64,000 bases of DNA from Devosia sediminis (GTDB lineage Bacteria; Pseudomonadota; Alphaproteobacteria; Rhizobiales; Devosiaceae), in NCBI RefSeq assembly GCF_016411825.1, contig NZ_JAEKMH010000002.1, positions 744,001 to 808,000 on the forward strand, given 5' to 3'. Shown here in pieces: positions 7,932-15,368 of the stretch. Position numbers and translations under genes: made by a program. The notes below the pieces were generated by a model. The model saw only the letters and a list, made by a program, of their open reading frames with translations. It made no database searches and was not told where the DNA came from. Within the stretch, counting starts at the first letter, position 1. Each line of letters opens with the position of its first letter.

Positions 7932-9826
7932 TGGCACAGAACAGCGCAGGCAAGAAGCCGTCCGTCAGCGCGGACGAAGGATCGGTATTCTCTACCATTC
8001 GCAATCTCTGGTCCTATATGTGGCCGGAAAACCGCCCCGATCTGCGGCTCAAAGTCGTGCTCGCGCTCGGCGCCCTGCTGATCAGCAAAGTCGCCACGAC
8101 GCTCGTGCCCTTCGCCTATAAGGGCATCATCGACAGCCTCGACGGCACCAGCCCGGATTCGACCCTGATCCTCGGGCTGGCGGTGCCCATCGTCCTCGTC
8201 ATCGCCTATGTGCTGGGCAATGTCATCGATGCCGGCTTCCAGCAGTTGCGCGACGTGCTCTTTGCCAGCGTCGGGCAGCACGCGGTGCGCAAGTTGGCGC
8301 TCGAAACCTTCCACCATATGCATCGCCTGTCGCTCCGCTTCCACCTGCAGCGGCGCACGGGCGGCCTGTCGCGCGTCATCGAGCGCGGCACCAAGGGCAT
8401 CGAGACGGTTGTCCGTTTCGCCATGCTCAATATCGCGCCGACCATTGTCGAGTTCGTCGTCGTCGCGATCATTTTCGTCTGGCTGTTCGGGATCAGCTAT
8501 CTCGGCGTGCTGGTGGTGATGATCTGGGCCTATCTCTATTTCACCATCAAGGCCTCCAACTGGCGCATCGCCATCCGTCGCGACATGAACGACAGCGACA
8601 CCGACGCCAATGGCAAGGCCATCGACAGCCTGCTCAATTTCGAGACGGTGAAATACTTTGCTAACGAGGAGATGGAGGCAAAGCGCTACGACGCCTCCAT
8701 GGCCGGCTACGAGCGCTCGGCCATCCGCATCTGGACTTCGCTGGGTTGGCTCAATTTCGGCCAGGCCGTCATCTTCTACGGCGGCTTTCTCATCATCTCG
8801 ATCATGGCCATCGTGGGCGTCATGAACCGCACGCTGACGCTGGGCGATTTCGTCCTGCTCAACACCTTCCTGCTTCAGATCTACCGGCCGCTCAACTTCA
8901 TCGGCTTCGTTTATCGCGAGCTGCGCCAGGGCCTCACCGACATCGAAGAAATGTTCAAGCTGCTCGACCAGAACCCTGAGATCGAGGACCGCGCAGATGC
9001 AAAGCCGCTAGCGGTTACCGGCCCTGTGATCCGCTTCGAGGACGTGTCGTTCCACTACGATGCCGACCGGCCGATCCTAAAGGGCGTCAGCTTCGACGTG
9101 CCCGCCGGCAAGACCGTGGCCATTGTCGGCCCGACGGGCGCCGGCAAGTCGACCATTTCGCGCCTCCTGTTCCGCTTCTACGATGTTACCGGCGGTCGCA
9201 TCACCATCGACGGGCAGGACCTGCGCGACGTCACCCAGGCGAGCTTGCGTTCGACCATCGGCATGGTCCCGCAGGATACGGTACTGTTCAACGACACCAT
9301 CGGCTACAACATCGAATATGGCCGCCCCGGCGCCTCCCAGGACGAGGTGCGCGAGGCCGCGCGCATGGCCCAGGTCGGCAGTTTCATCGATGCGCTGCCG
9401 CGGGGCTACGAAACGCCGGTGGGCGAGAGGGGCCTCAAACTCTCCGGCGGCGAAAAGCAGCGCGTCGCCATTGCCCGCACCATCCTCAAGTCGCCCTCGA
9501 TCCTCATTCTCGACGAGGCCACCTCGGCGCTCGATACCAAGACCGAGCGCGACATCCAGCAGGCGCTGGACGAGGTGTCACGCAACCGCACCACCGTGGT
9601 CATCGCCCACCGCCTCTCCACCGTCGTCAATGCGGACGAAATCCTCGTCCTGCGCGACGGGCAGGTGGCCGAGCGCGGCAACCACTGGAGCCTGCTGCAG
9701 CAGGAGGGGCTCTACGCCCAGATGTGGAACCGCCAGCGCGAAGCCAGCGAAGCCGCCGAACGCCTGGCCCGCACCCAGGACGACCCCGACGGCTTCGTTA
9801 AACGCGGCGCTCCCGCGGCGGAATAA
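7931..9826 (+). CDS. Atm1-type ABC exporter (fused permease and ATPase)
   Basis: A 631-residue half-transporter of the Atm1/HMT1 (ABCB7) family in the inner membrane. Residues ~35-330 hold the six-helix domain, and about 365-600 the ATPase, with Walker A GPTGAGKST (about 400), signature LSGGEKQR (about 504) and Walker B ILILDEATS. The core segments HRLSLRFHLQRRTGGLSRVIERGTKGI and DSLLNFETVKYFANEE, given here only as landmarks, are typical of Atm1. Known homologues export glutathione-linked sulfur or metal compounds. The overlap with a Cys-rich ArsR regulator suggests a heavy-metal detoxification role rather than only Fe-S biogenesis. Homodimer expected. Confidence 0.92.
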   Translation: MAQNSAGKKPSVSADEGSVFSTIRNLWSYMWPENRPDLRLKVVLALGALLISKVATTLVPFAYKGIIDSLDGTSPDSTLILGLAVPIVLVIAYVLGNVIDAGFQQLRDVLFASVGQHAVRKLALETFHHMHRLSLRFHLQRRTGGLSRVIERGTKGIETVVRFAMLNIAPTIVEFVVVAIIFVWLFGISYLGVLVVMIWAYLYFTIKASNWRIAIRRDMNDSDTDANGKAIDSLLNFETVKYFANEEMEAKRYDASMAGYERSAIRIWTSLGWLNFGQAVIFYGGFLIISIMAIVGVMNRTLTLGDFVLLNTFLLQIYRPLNFIGFVYRELRQGLTDIEEMFKLLDQNPEIEDRADAKPLAVTGPVIRFEDVSFHYDADRPILKGVSFDVPAGKTVAIVGPTGAGKSTISRLLFRFYDVTGGRITIDGQDLRDVTQASLRSTIGMVPQDTVLFNDTIGYNIEYGRPGASQDEVREAARMAQVGSFIDALPRGYETPVGERGLKLSGGEKQRVAIARTILKSPSILILDEATSALDTKTERDIQQALDEVSRNRTTVVIAHRLSTVVNADEILVLRDGQVAERGNHWSLLQQEGLYAQMWNRQREASEAAERLARTQDDPDGFVKRGAPAAE

Positions 9827-9865
9827 TTCTCGCGCTTCCTGAGGTGATACGCCCGCATACTTGAC

Positions 9866-9936
9866 TGTCACCCCGGCGAAAGCCGGGGCCGATCCTGAGA
9901 TCTCAAGGTGGACCCCGGGTCAGGCGCGGGGTGACA
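9866..9936. repeat. Palindromic repeat, family B
   Basis: Bounded by TGTCACCCC and GGGGTGACA, with an inner CCCCGGCGAAAGCCGGGG hairpin and a CCTGAGATCTCAAGGTGG centre. The same TGAGATCTCA core next to CCGGGGTCCACC occurs in opposite orientation near 58.75 kb. Confidence 0.8.
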
Positions 9937-9956
9937 AGCTGAGTTTGGCAGGCAAT

Positions 9957-10487
9957 TCACCTATGTCGTGCAGCCTCATCTGCGATCTCCGCATCCGCCG
10001 CTCCTACCACCGCCTCCGGCCCCACCCCCATGGCCCGCAACGCCCGCACGGCGCTGCCATGACCCATCTCCGCCACGACCTTCATCACCTGCGCGCCATC
10101 CAGCGGACCAGTCACGCCGCGCTGCCGCAAACGAGCCAGCTCCTGCACCACGACCTGTCCTGACGGCGCAGCCTCGTAGAGGCCCGAGGCCAGGGGGAGG
10201 GGCGTGCCCTTACCAAGCGCCTGCTCTACCACCACCCCATCGACGCCCACCGCGCGCAAGGCTTCGCGTTCCTGCTCGCTCAGCGCAGCGCTGAAACCGG
10301 CGCCATCGAGGCCAAGCCGTGCAAACACCCGCTTGGCCGCGCCATCGGGCAGGGCGAGCGCCGCTTCGACAAAATGCTCCGCCGCAGGAGCACTCAGTCC
10401 CTCCTGGCGCGCTATCGCCTCCGCACTTTCGCACAAGGTCCTCAACGTGCCCGCATCGCGGGCGGCCTGCTTCATCTGCTTGAACAT
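9957..10487 (-). CDS. Clp N-domain-like protein
   Basis: A 176-residue helical protein with two repeats that resemble the N-terminal substrate/adaptor-binding domain of Clp ATPases: SAPAAEHFVEAALALP ... ARLGLDGAGF, and VTGPLDGAQVMKVVAEMGHGSAVRALRAMGVGPEAV, quoted here in parts. No ATPase module is present. Freestanding Clp-N proteins are often encoded next to small HTH proteins, as here: the HTH gene ends seven bases upstream of this start. Function is unknown; binding of a Clp adaptor, or of the partner HTH protein, is possible. The call rests on pattern resemblance only. Confidence 0.6.
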   Translation of the reverse strand: MFKQMKQAARDAGTLRTLCESAEAIARQEGLSAPAAEHFVEAALALPDGAAKRVFARLGLDGAGFSAALSEQEREALRAVGVDGVVVEQALGKGTPLPLASGLYEAAPSGQVVVQELARLRQRGVTGPLDGAQVMKVVAEMGHGSAVRALRAMGVGPEAVVGAADAEIADEAARHR

Positions 10488-10494
10488 CGCGATC

Positions 10495-10716
10495 TCACTT
10501 CTCTCGATGGGCCATCAGGCCCGAAAGTCTCTTGTGGGCAGCTTGCTTGCTCACGCCCAAAGCATTGGCAATCTGCGTCCAGCTCCAGCCGCGCCTGAGT
10601 GCCTCGGTCACGGCCTGTTGCTCGAGCTGGTCCGCCATGCGCCGCAAGGCGACGACACTGGCCAGGGCCTGCTCCGGATCGTTTTTCGGGTCGATTGTCT
10701 TGGGTGTATCTGTCAT
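10495..10716 (-). CDS. Small HTH protein, likely autoregulator of the Clp-N pair
   Basis: 73 residues. Central EQQAVTEALRRGWSWTQIANALGVSKQAAHKRL, of which the last part (WTQIANALGVSKQAAHKRL) is a textbook helix-turn-helix. The ATG at 10716 is chosen because the longer open frame upstream overlaps the operator region and the divergent GNAT gene. Two 16-bp palindromes of the form GTCAA-N6-TTGAC lie just upstream, which suggests that this protein binds there and controls its own two-gene operon. The adjacent Clp-N gene is seven bases downstream. Confidence 0.75.
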   Translation of the reverse strand: MTDTPKTIDPKNDPEQALASVVALRRMADQLEQQAVTEALRRGWSWTQIANALGVSKQAAHKRLSGLMAHREK

Positions 10717-10719
10717 GCC

Positions 10720-10763
10720 GTCAACATTAGTTGACGATGGCACCGGCGTCAACATGTATTGAC
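10720..10763. promoter_or_regulatory. Twin operator-like palindromes
   Basis: GTCAACATTAGTTGAC (10720-10735) and GTCAACATGTATTGAC (10748-10763) share the GTCAA/TTGAC arms and are spaced 28 bp centre to centre. They lie between the HTH gene (minus, start 10716) and the GNAT gene (plus, start 10801), so one bound protein could control both. The 28-bp spacing is close to, but not exactly, a whole number of helical turns. Confidence 0.7.
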
Positions 10764-10800
10764 GCTGGTGCCGATGGAAAACCTGATCTAGGTTCGCCGT

Positions 10801-11295
10801 ATGACGCAGCCCCTCATCACGCTCCGCCCCGCCACCCCGGCCGACAAATCCACGATCGCCAATCTCATCCAGCTCTACCTCTACGACCTGACCGAGTTCA
10901 TGCCGTTTCCGGTGGGGCCGGGCGGGCGCTTCGAATACGGGTTTCTCGACCGCTTCTGGCGGCACCCCTACTTCATCATGCAGGGCAACGAGATTGCCGG
11001 CTTCGCGCTGGTGGTCGACGAATGCCTGCTAACCGGCCGGGCGCCGTGCTGGTTCATGGCCGAATTCTTCGTGCTGAAAGCCTAACGCAAACAGGGCGTT
11101 GGGCACGCGGCGCTCGACCTCGCCCTGGCAGCACATCCCGGCACCTGGCACATCGCCATCCCCCACGCCAACCGCGCCGCACAGGCCTTCTGGAGCAAAG
11201 TCCTCACCGATAGGGCAGGGCGTCCCCGCGACACCCATTTCGACGGCGATGACTGGTCGCTCTATGCGTTTTTCGCAGGTGAGTTCAGTGGCTGA
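10801..11295 (+). pseudogene. GNAT acetyltransferase interrupted by an in-frame stop
   Basis: Residues 1-94 read as a GNAT acyltransferase start (LITLRPATPADKSTIANLIQLY ... FMAEFFVLKA, in parts). The frame then meets TAA at 11083-11085. Directly behind it, in the same frame, the reading continues RKQGVGHAAL, the acetyl-CoA-binding motif, and then HIAIPHANRAAQAFWSKVL to a stop at 11293. The expected residue at the stop is Tyr (TAC or TAT), a single-base change. Without the second half the protein has no cofactor site, so I call it a pseudogene. A sequencing error is the other simple explanation. The 3' end overlaps the doc gene on the opposite strand by 11 bases. Confidence 0.85.
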
Positions 11296-11668
11296 GCGGC
11301 ACCGTATTCTGCCTTAGCCAATTTTCCAGTACATCCTTGCGAAACGTGCCGGCTTCCAGGTTAGCGTAAATGAACCGCTCAATCTGGTCATTGTCTGCAG
11401 CAATATCGAAACCGTTGAGCTGCAGGAACAGTTCGAGACAGGCGTAAGCCACGCGTTTGTTGCCATCCACAAAGCCATGATTCATGGCGAGACTTTCCCA
11501 AAGGGCCGCCGCTTCTTCGACCAGGTCGGAATAATACCCTGTCTGGGGACGGAGCAGCGCGGCCTCAATCAGGCCAAGGTCCCTTACACCTGTTGCGCCG
11601 CCGAAGGCATCGATGAGGATTTCATGGATCCGAAGTGCTTCGTTGAGCGTGAGATAGCTGGAGGCCAT
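11285..11668 (-). CDS. doc: Doc-type toxin (Fic fold), death-on-curing family
   Basis: 127 residues from the ATG at 11668; a TTG at 11671 is an alternative start. The Fic-type active site reads NHGFVDGNKRVAY (His64 to Arg72), matching the H-x-F-x-(D/E)-(A/G)-N-K-R pattern of Doc. Doc proteins phosphorylate EF-Tu and stop translation. LTLNEALRIHEILIDAFGG at the N-terminus is also typical. The antitoxin gene lies five bases upstream in the same operon. The chromosomal setting next to a broken GNAT gene suggests a small mobile or decaying island. Confidence 0.9.
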   Translation of the reverse strand: MASSYLTLNEALRIHEILIDAFGGATGVRDLGLIEAALLRPQTGYYSDLVEEAAALWESLAMNHGFVDGNKRVAYACLELFLQLNGFDIAADNDQIERFIYANLEAGTFRKDVLENWLRQNTVPLSH

Positions 11669-11673
11669 CAAGG

Positions 11674-11913
11674 CTACTTGGCTAGAGCTTCATACAGCGA
11701 TTTGCGGCGTTCCACGCTACGAGCCATCAGTTCGTCAATTGCAGGACGTACTTTGGTCTGTGCACGAGAGGCTTCCCAGGCGGCGAACTGCTCTCCGGAC
11801 AACACGACAGCGACGTCGCGGCCATTTTTTTGAATACGGACTGGTTCGGCCTGGGCCATTTCCAGAACCTGTCCGAACTTGTTCTTGGCATCGGTAGCCG
11901 AAATCGCGGCCAT
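11674..11913 (-). CDS. phd: Phd/YefM-family antitoxin
   Basis: 79 residues. ISATDAKNKFGQVLEMAQAEPVRIQKNGRDVAVVLS, given in parts, is the standard Phd DNA-binding half (residues 4-39). The C-terminal half should be the disordered Doc-neutralising segment. It is the first gene of the pair and lies just downstream of a palindrome that is a likely operator, fitting autoregulation by Phd and Phd-Doc complexes. Confidence 0.9.
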   Translation of the reverse strand: MAAISATDAKNKFGQVLEMAQAEPVRIQKNGRDVAVVLSGEQFAAWEASRAQTKVRPAIDELMARSVERRKSLYEALAK

Positions 11914-11923
11914 TTCGCACCTA

Positions 11924-11938
11924 TAGCTAAATTAGCTA
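11924..11938. promoter_or_regulatory. Probable Phd operator
   Basis: TAGCTAAATTAGCTA, a palindrome with TAGCT/AGCTA arms, ten bases upstream of the phd start codon. It is AT-rich in an otherwise GC-rich region. Confidence 0.6.
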
Positions 11939-11962
11939 ATCCTCATATGAGCCATTATAGCC

Positions 11963-11993
11963 AAAAAAACAAGGCCCGCATCGCTGCGGGCCT
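11963..11993 (-). terminator. Rho-independent terminator of the RND operon
   Basis: Read on the minus strand: nine-base-pair stem AGGCCCGCA / TGCGGGCCT with a four-base loop, then TGTTTTTTT. It begins 25 bases after the stop codon of the RND pump gene and also separates it from the phd-doc promoter. Confidence 0.85.
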
Positions 11994-12018
11994 TTCAACG
12001 TCGACGGGCGGTTCGATC

Positions 12019-15000
12019 CTACTCCGCCGCATCTCTCCGGCTCACCACGGTCACGCCATTGGCTTCCTTTTCCTGGAGGCCGGCGTCCTTGGAGACGATG
12101 TAGCGCCTGGAGCTGTCTTCGCCTTCCGGCACTTCCACGGCCATGCCGTCGAAGCCCGCCGGAGCGGCGACCTGCTTGCGGCGGAACGGGCTGGTGATCC
12201 AGCCGCCCAGCGCCGCAAAGCCGCCGCCGACCCACTTGATCTGGCTCCACATCACGGTCGGCGCGGTGATCATGACCGGCACCATGATGAGGGTGAGGAG
12301 GGTCGAGAAGAAGAGGCCCGACACCAGTGCTGCCGAGAGGTGGATGAACCACGAACCGGCCAGGCCCCCGACCACGATCTCGCGGCGGATGAAGTCGAAC
12401 TCGACATTCGCCCACATCGGGATCACGCCCAGCGCCGTCAGGAACGCGGTCAGCAGCACCGGACGCACGCGCTGGCTCACGGTCAGCAGCATCGCCTTCA
12501 CGGCTTCCACGTTCTGGTGGCGGTGGTAGTCGTTATAAGTGTCGATCAGCACGATGCCGTTCTTCACCACGATACCCGCCAGCGCCACGATGCCGAGACC
12601 GGTCATGATGGCCGAGAAGGTCATCCCGGTAATGAGCATGCCGAGCAGCACGCCCGCCACCGACATCACCACCGTCGTGAGCGTCACCAGCACCTGGTAG
12701 AAGCTGTTATATTCGAGCAGCAGCACGAAGAAGATGATCGCCATGGCCATCATCAGCGCCTGGCCGATAAAGGCATTGGCGTCGCCCATCTGCTCCTCGG
12801 CACCGCCGAACTCCACCGACACGGTCTCCGGGAAGGGCTGCTCGGCGATCCAGGTCTGCAGTTCCGCAACCTTGTCGGCGGGGTAGACGCCTTCAGGCAG
12901 GTTGGTGAGACCGGCGGCGACAGGCATCGTATAGACCTGGTTGCGGCGCTGGATATTGGCCACCTTCGGCACGGCGGTGCGTTCGATGAAGTTGCTGACC
13001 GGCACCAGGCCCTGGGCCGTGGCGATGCGCATGGAGTCGAGCGCGTCGAACGTGCGCTCGTCCTCCGGCAGGCGGACGCGGATGTCCAGTTCGTCGCCGG
13101 TTTCCGCGTCGCGATAGGTGCCCAGCTTCACGCCCGAGGTCACGAGCTGCACATAGGGCGCCAGCTCGCGCACGCCGATGCCATACTTGCCCGCTTCCGT
13201 ACGATCGATGGTGATTTCCCAGTCGATGCCCGGCGACGGGCGGCCGTCTTCCGCGTCCACGACTTCGGGCCAGGTGGCGAGATGGTCGCGGATGGCGGTT
13301 ACGACGGGCACCAGGTCGTCGTAATTGGTGCTTTCGACGCGCAGATTGATGTCCTTGCCCGCCGGCGGACCGTTTTCGGCCGCCAGGAGCTGGATATCGA
13401 GGCCGGCAAAGCCCGATACGCGTTCACGGATTTCGGCAAAAATCTGCGACGCCGGAACGCGGTGGTTCCAGTTGGTCAACTGAAGCTGGAAATTGCCGAT
13501 CGTGTCGGGCGGCGTGGTCGAGAAGGCGCCGGTCGAGCCGAACTGCATGATCACGTCCTGGACACCCTGGACCTGGATCAGTTCGTCCTCGATCTCCATG
13601 AGCATGTCGCGCACTTCTTCAGGCGAATAGTTGCCCTTGCCGACCACGGCCACGGTGGCGAATTCCGGTTCCGACGCCGGGAAAGCTTCCGAGCCGGTCG
13701 GGTTCATCGCATAGGCCACGAAGATGGTGACGATGACGCCGAACCCGACGGCCAGCGTCGGCAGCGGCCAGTGCATCAGCTTTTCCATCATCCGCACATA
13801 AAGCCCGGTTATTCCGCCCACCTTCCTGGTGTCGAACTTGTCCGGATACATGACGATGTCGGCCTTGGCCTTTTCCACCGGGTCGACATGGGTCGAGGCG
13901 ATGATCGAGCCGATGACCGGCATGAAGATCAGCGCCGAGATGAACGAGGCGACCATCACGATGATCACGATCATCGGCAGGTAGCTCATGAACTTGCCGA
14001 TAATGCCGGGCCAGAACAGCAGCGGGATGAAGGCGCCTAGCGTGGTCGCCGTGGCGCCCACGACCGGCACGAACATCTTGCGCATGGCCATGATGAAGGC
14101 TTCCTTCTTGGGAATACCTTCCATCAGCTTTCGCTCGGCATATTCGACCACCACGACGGGGTCGTCGACGAGCACGCCCACGGCGATCACGAGGCCGAAC
14201 ATCACCATCATGTTGATGGTCATGCCCAGGCCCTGCGCCACGAGGAACGCCATCATGAACGAGAGCGGGATCGACATGCCGATCATGATCGCGGGCCGCA
14301 CGCCGAGCGTCGCCACGCAGGTGATCAGCACCAGCGCCACGGCGGTCAGCACCGCCGCCTCGAGCGAGCGGAACAGCGCCGTGGTCGTCTCTGCCTGGTC
14401 GAGGAAGAACGAGTAGCTGACGCCGGCCGGCCAGTCCTTGGCCGTTTCTTCCGTCACCGCGCGCACCTTGTCGGACACGTCGATGATGTTGGTGCCGAGC
14501 TTCTTGGAAATGCCCAGGATCAGGGCAGGGGAGCCGTTGACCTGGGTATATTCGGTCGCGTCGGCCAGGGTGCGGGTAATGGTGGCGACATCGCCGAAGG
14601 TGACCACGGTATTGCCGTCGGTCTTGATCGGCAGGCTATAGACGTCCTCGGCCGTGGTGATCAGGCCCGGAACTTCGATGTTGAACGAGCCCTGGCCGCT
14701 ATTGAGCGTACCGCCGGGCACCACAATGTTGTTGCGCGACAATGCGTCGAAGAGCTGGTTGGCGGTGAGGCCATAGGCTTCGAGGCGCAAGAGGTCGATG
14801 CGCACTTCGAGCTGTTCCTTGCGGGCGCCCGAAAGAGTGGCTTCACGCACTTCCGGAATGGCTTCCAGCGCGTCCTGCAGCAGTTCGGCGCGGCGCACCA
14901 GTTCCTTTTCGGGAGCCGAACCATAGACGGCGACCGAGATGATCGGCATGCCGACGAGGTCGATTTCGCTCACCGACGGGTCGGTGGCGTCATCGGGCAG

Positions 15001-15357
15001 CTTGGCCTTGACCGCGTCCATGCGGGCGCGGGTATCGGCAAGGGCCTGGTCCTTGTCGGTGTTGATGTCGAATTCGAGGAACACCGAGGCGTGGCCGGTG
15101 GTCGAGGTCGAGCTGATATTGCTCAGGCCCGGCAGGTTGGCCAGTTCTTCTTCGGCCGGCTTGGCCAGGAGGTTTTCCGCGTCGCGCGGCGACACGCCGG
15201 TCTGGCTGATCGAGACGTAGAGGTAGGGGACGTCGATCGCCGGAAAGCTTTCCTTCGGCATCGACGTATAGGCGGCGACGCCCGCCGCGAGCACGATGAC
15301 CATGATCGTCAGGACGACGCGCGGCATCCTGAGGATCTTTTCGATGAAATCGAGCAT
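12019..15357 (-). CDS. RND-family inner-membrane efflux pump
   Basis: 1112 residues, the usual size of AcrB/MdtB-type proton-driven efflux subunits. The first membrane helix is MPRVVLTIMVIVLAAGVAAY. The porter domains follow (ISQTGVSPRDAENLLAKP...), then VLVDDPVVVVEYAERKL with the Asp pair of the proton relay, and a second helix cluster with GMTFSAIMTGLGIVALAGIVVKNGIVLIDTYN, in parts. It works with the adaptor encoded 11 bases upstream. No outer-membrane factor is encoded here, so a TolC-like protein elsewhere must complete the pump. The substrate is not predictable. Confidence 0.93.
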   Translation of the reverse strand: MLDFIEKILRMPRVVLTIMVIVLAAGVAAYTSMPKESFPAIDVPYLYVSISQTGVSPRDAENLLAKPAEEELANLPGLSNISSTSTTGHASVFLEFDINTDKDQALADTRARMDAVKAKLPDDATDPSVSEIDLVGMPIISVAVYGSAPEKELVRRAELLQDALEAIPEVREATLSGARKEQLEVRIDLLRLEAYGLTANQLFDALSRNNIVVPGGTLNSGQGSFNIEVPGLITTAEDVYSLPIKTDGNTVVTFGDVATITRTLADATEYTQVNGSPALILGISKKLGTNIIDVSDKVRAVTEETAKDWPAGVSYSFFLDQAETTTALFRSLEAAVLTAVALVLITCVATLGVRPAIMIGMSIPLSFMMAFLVAQGLGMTINMMVMFGLVIAVGVLVDDPVVVVEYAERKLMEGIPKKEAFIMAMRKMFVPVVGATATTLGAFIPLLFWPGIIGKFMSYLPMIVIIVMVASFISALIFMPVIGSIIASTHVDPVEKAKADIVMYPDKFDTRKVGGITGLYVRMMEKLMHWPLPTLAVGFGVIVTIFVAYAMNPTGSEAFPASEPEFATVAVVGKGNYSPEEVRDMLMEIEDELIQVQGVQDVIMQFGSTGAFSTTPPDTIGNFQLQLTNWNHRVPASQIFAEIRERVSGFAGLDIQLLAAENGPPAGKDINLRVESTNYDDLVPVVTAIRDHLATWPEVVDAEDGRPSPGIDWEITIDRTEAGKYGIGVRELAPYVQLVTSGVKLGTYRDAETGDELDIRVRLPEDERTFDALDSMRIATAQGLVPVSNFIERTAVPKVANIQRRNQVYTMPVAAGLTNLPEGVYPADKVAELQTWIAEQPFPETVSVEFGGAEEQMGDANAFIGQALMMAMAIIFFVLLLEYNSFYQVLVTLTTVVMSVAGVLLGMLITGMTFSAIMTGLGIVALAGIVVKNGIVLIDTYNDYHRHQNVEAVKAMLLTVSQRVRPVLLTAFLTALGVIPMWANVEFDFIRREIVVGGLAGSWFIHLSAALVSGLFFSTLLTLIMVPVMITAPTVMWSQIKWVGGGFAALGGWITSPFRRKQVAAPAGFDGMAVEVPEGEDSSRRYIVSKDAGLQEKEANGVTVVSRRDAAE

Positions 15358-15368
15358 GGCTGGCGTCC

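Noticed and set aside
11830-14040. A 736-codon plus-strand open frame opposite the RND pump gene
   Set aside because: It is His/Arg/Asp-rich antisense of a clear RND coding sequence and shows no family resemblance.
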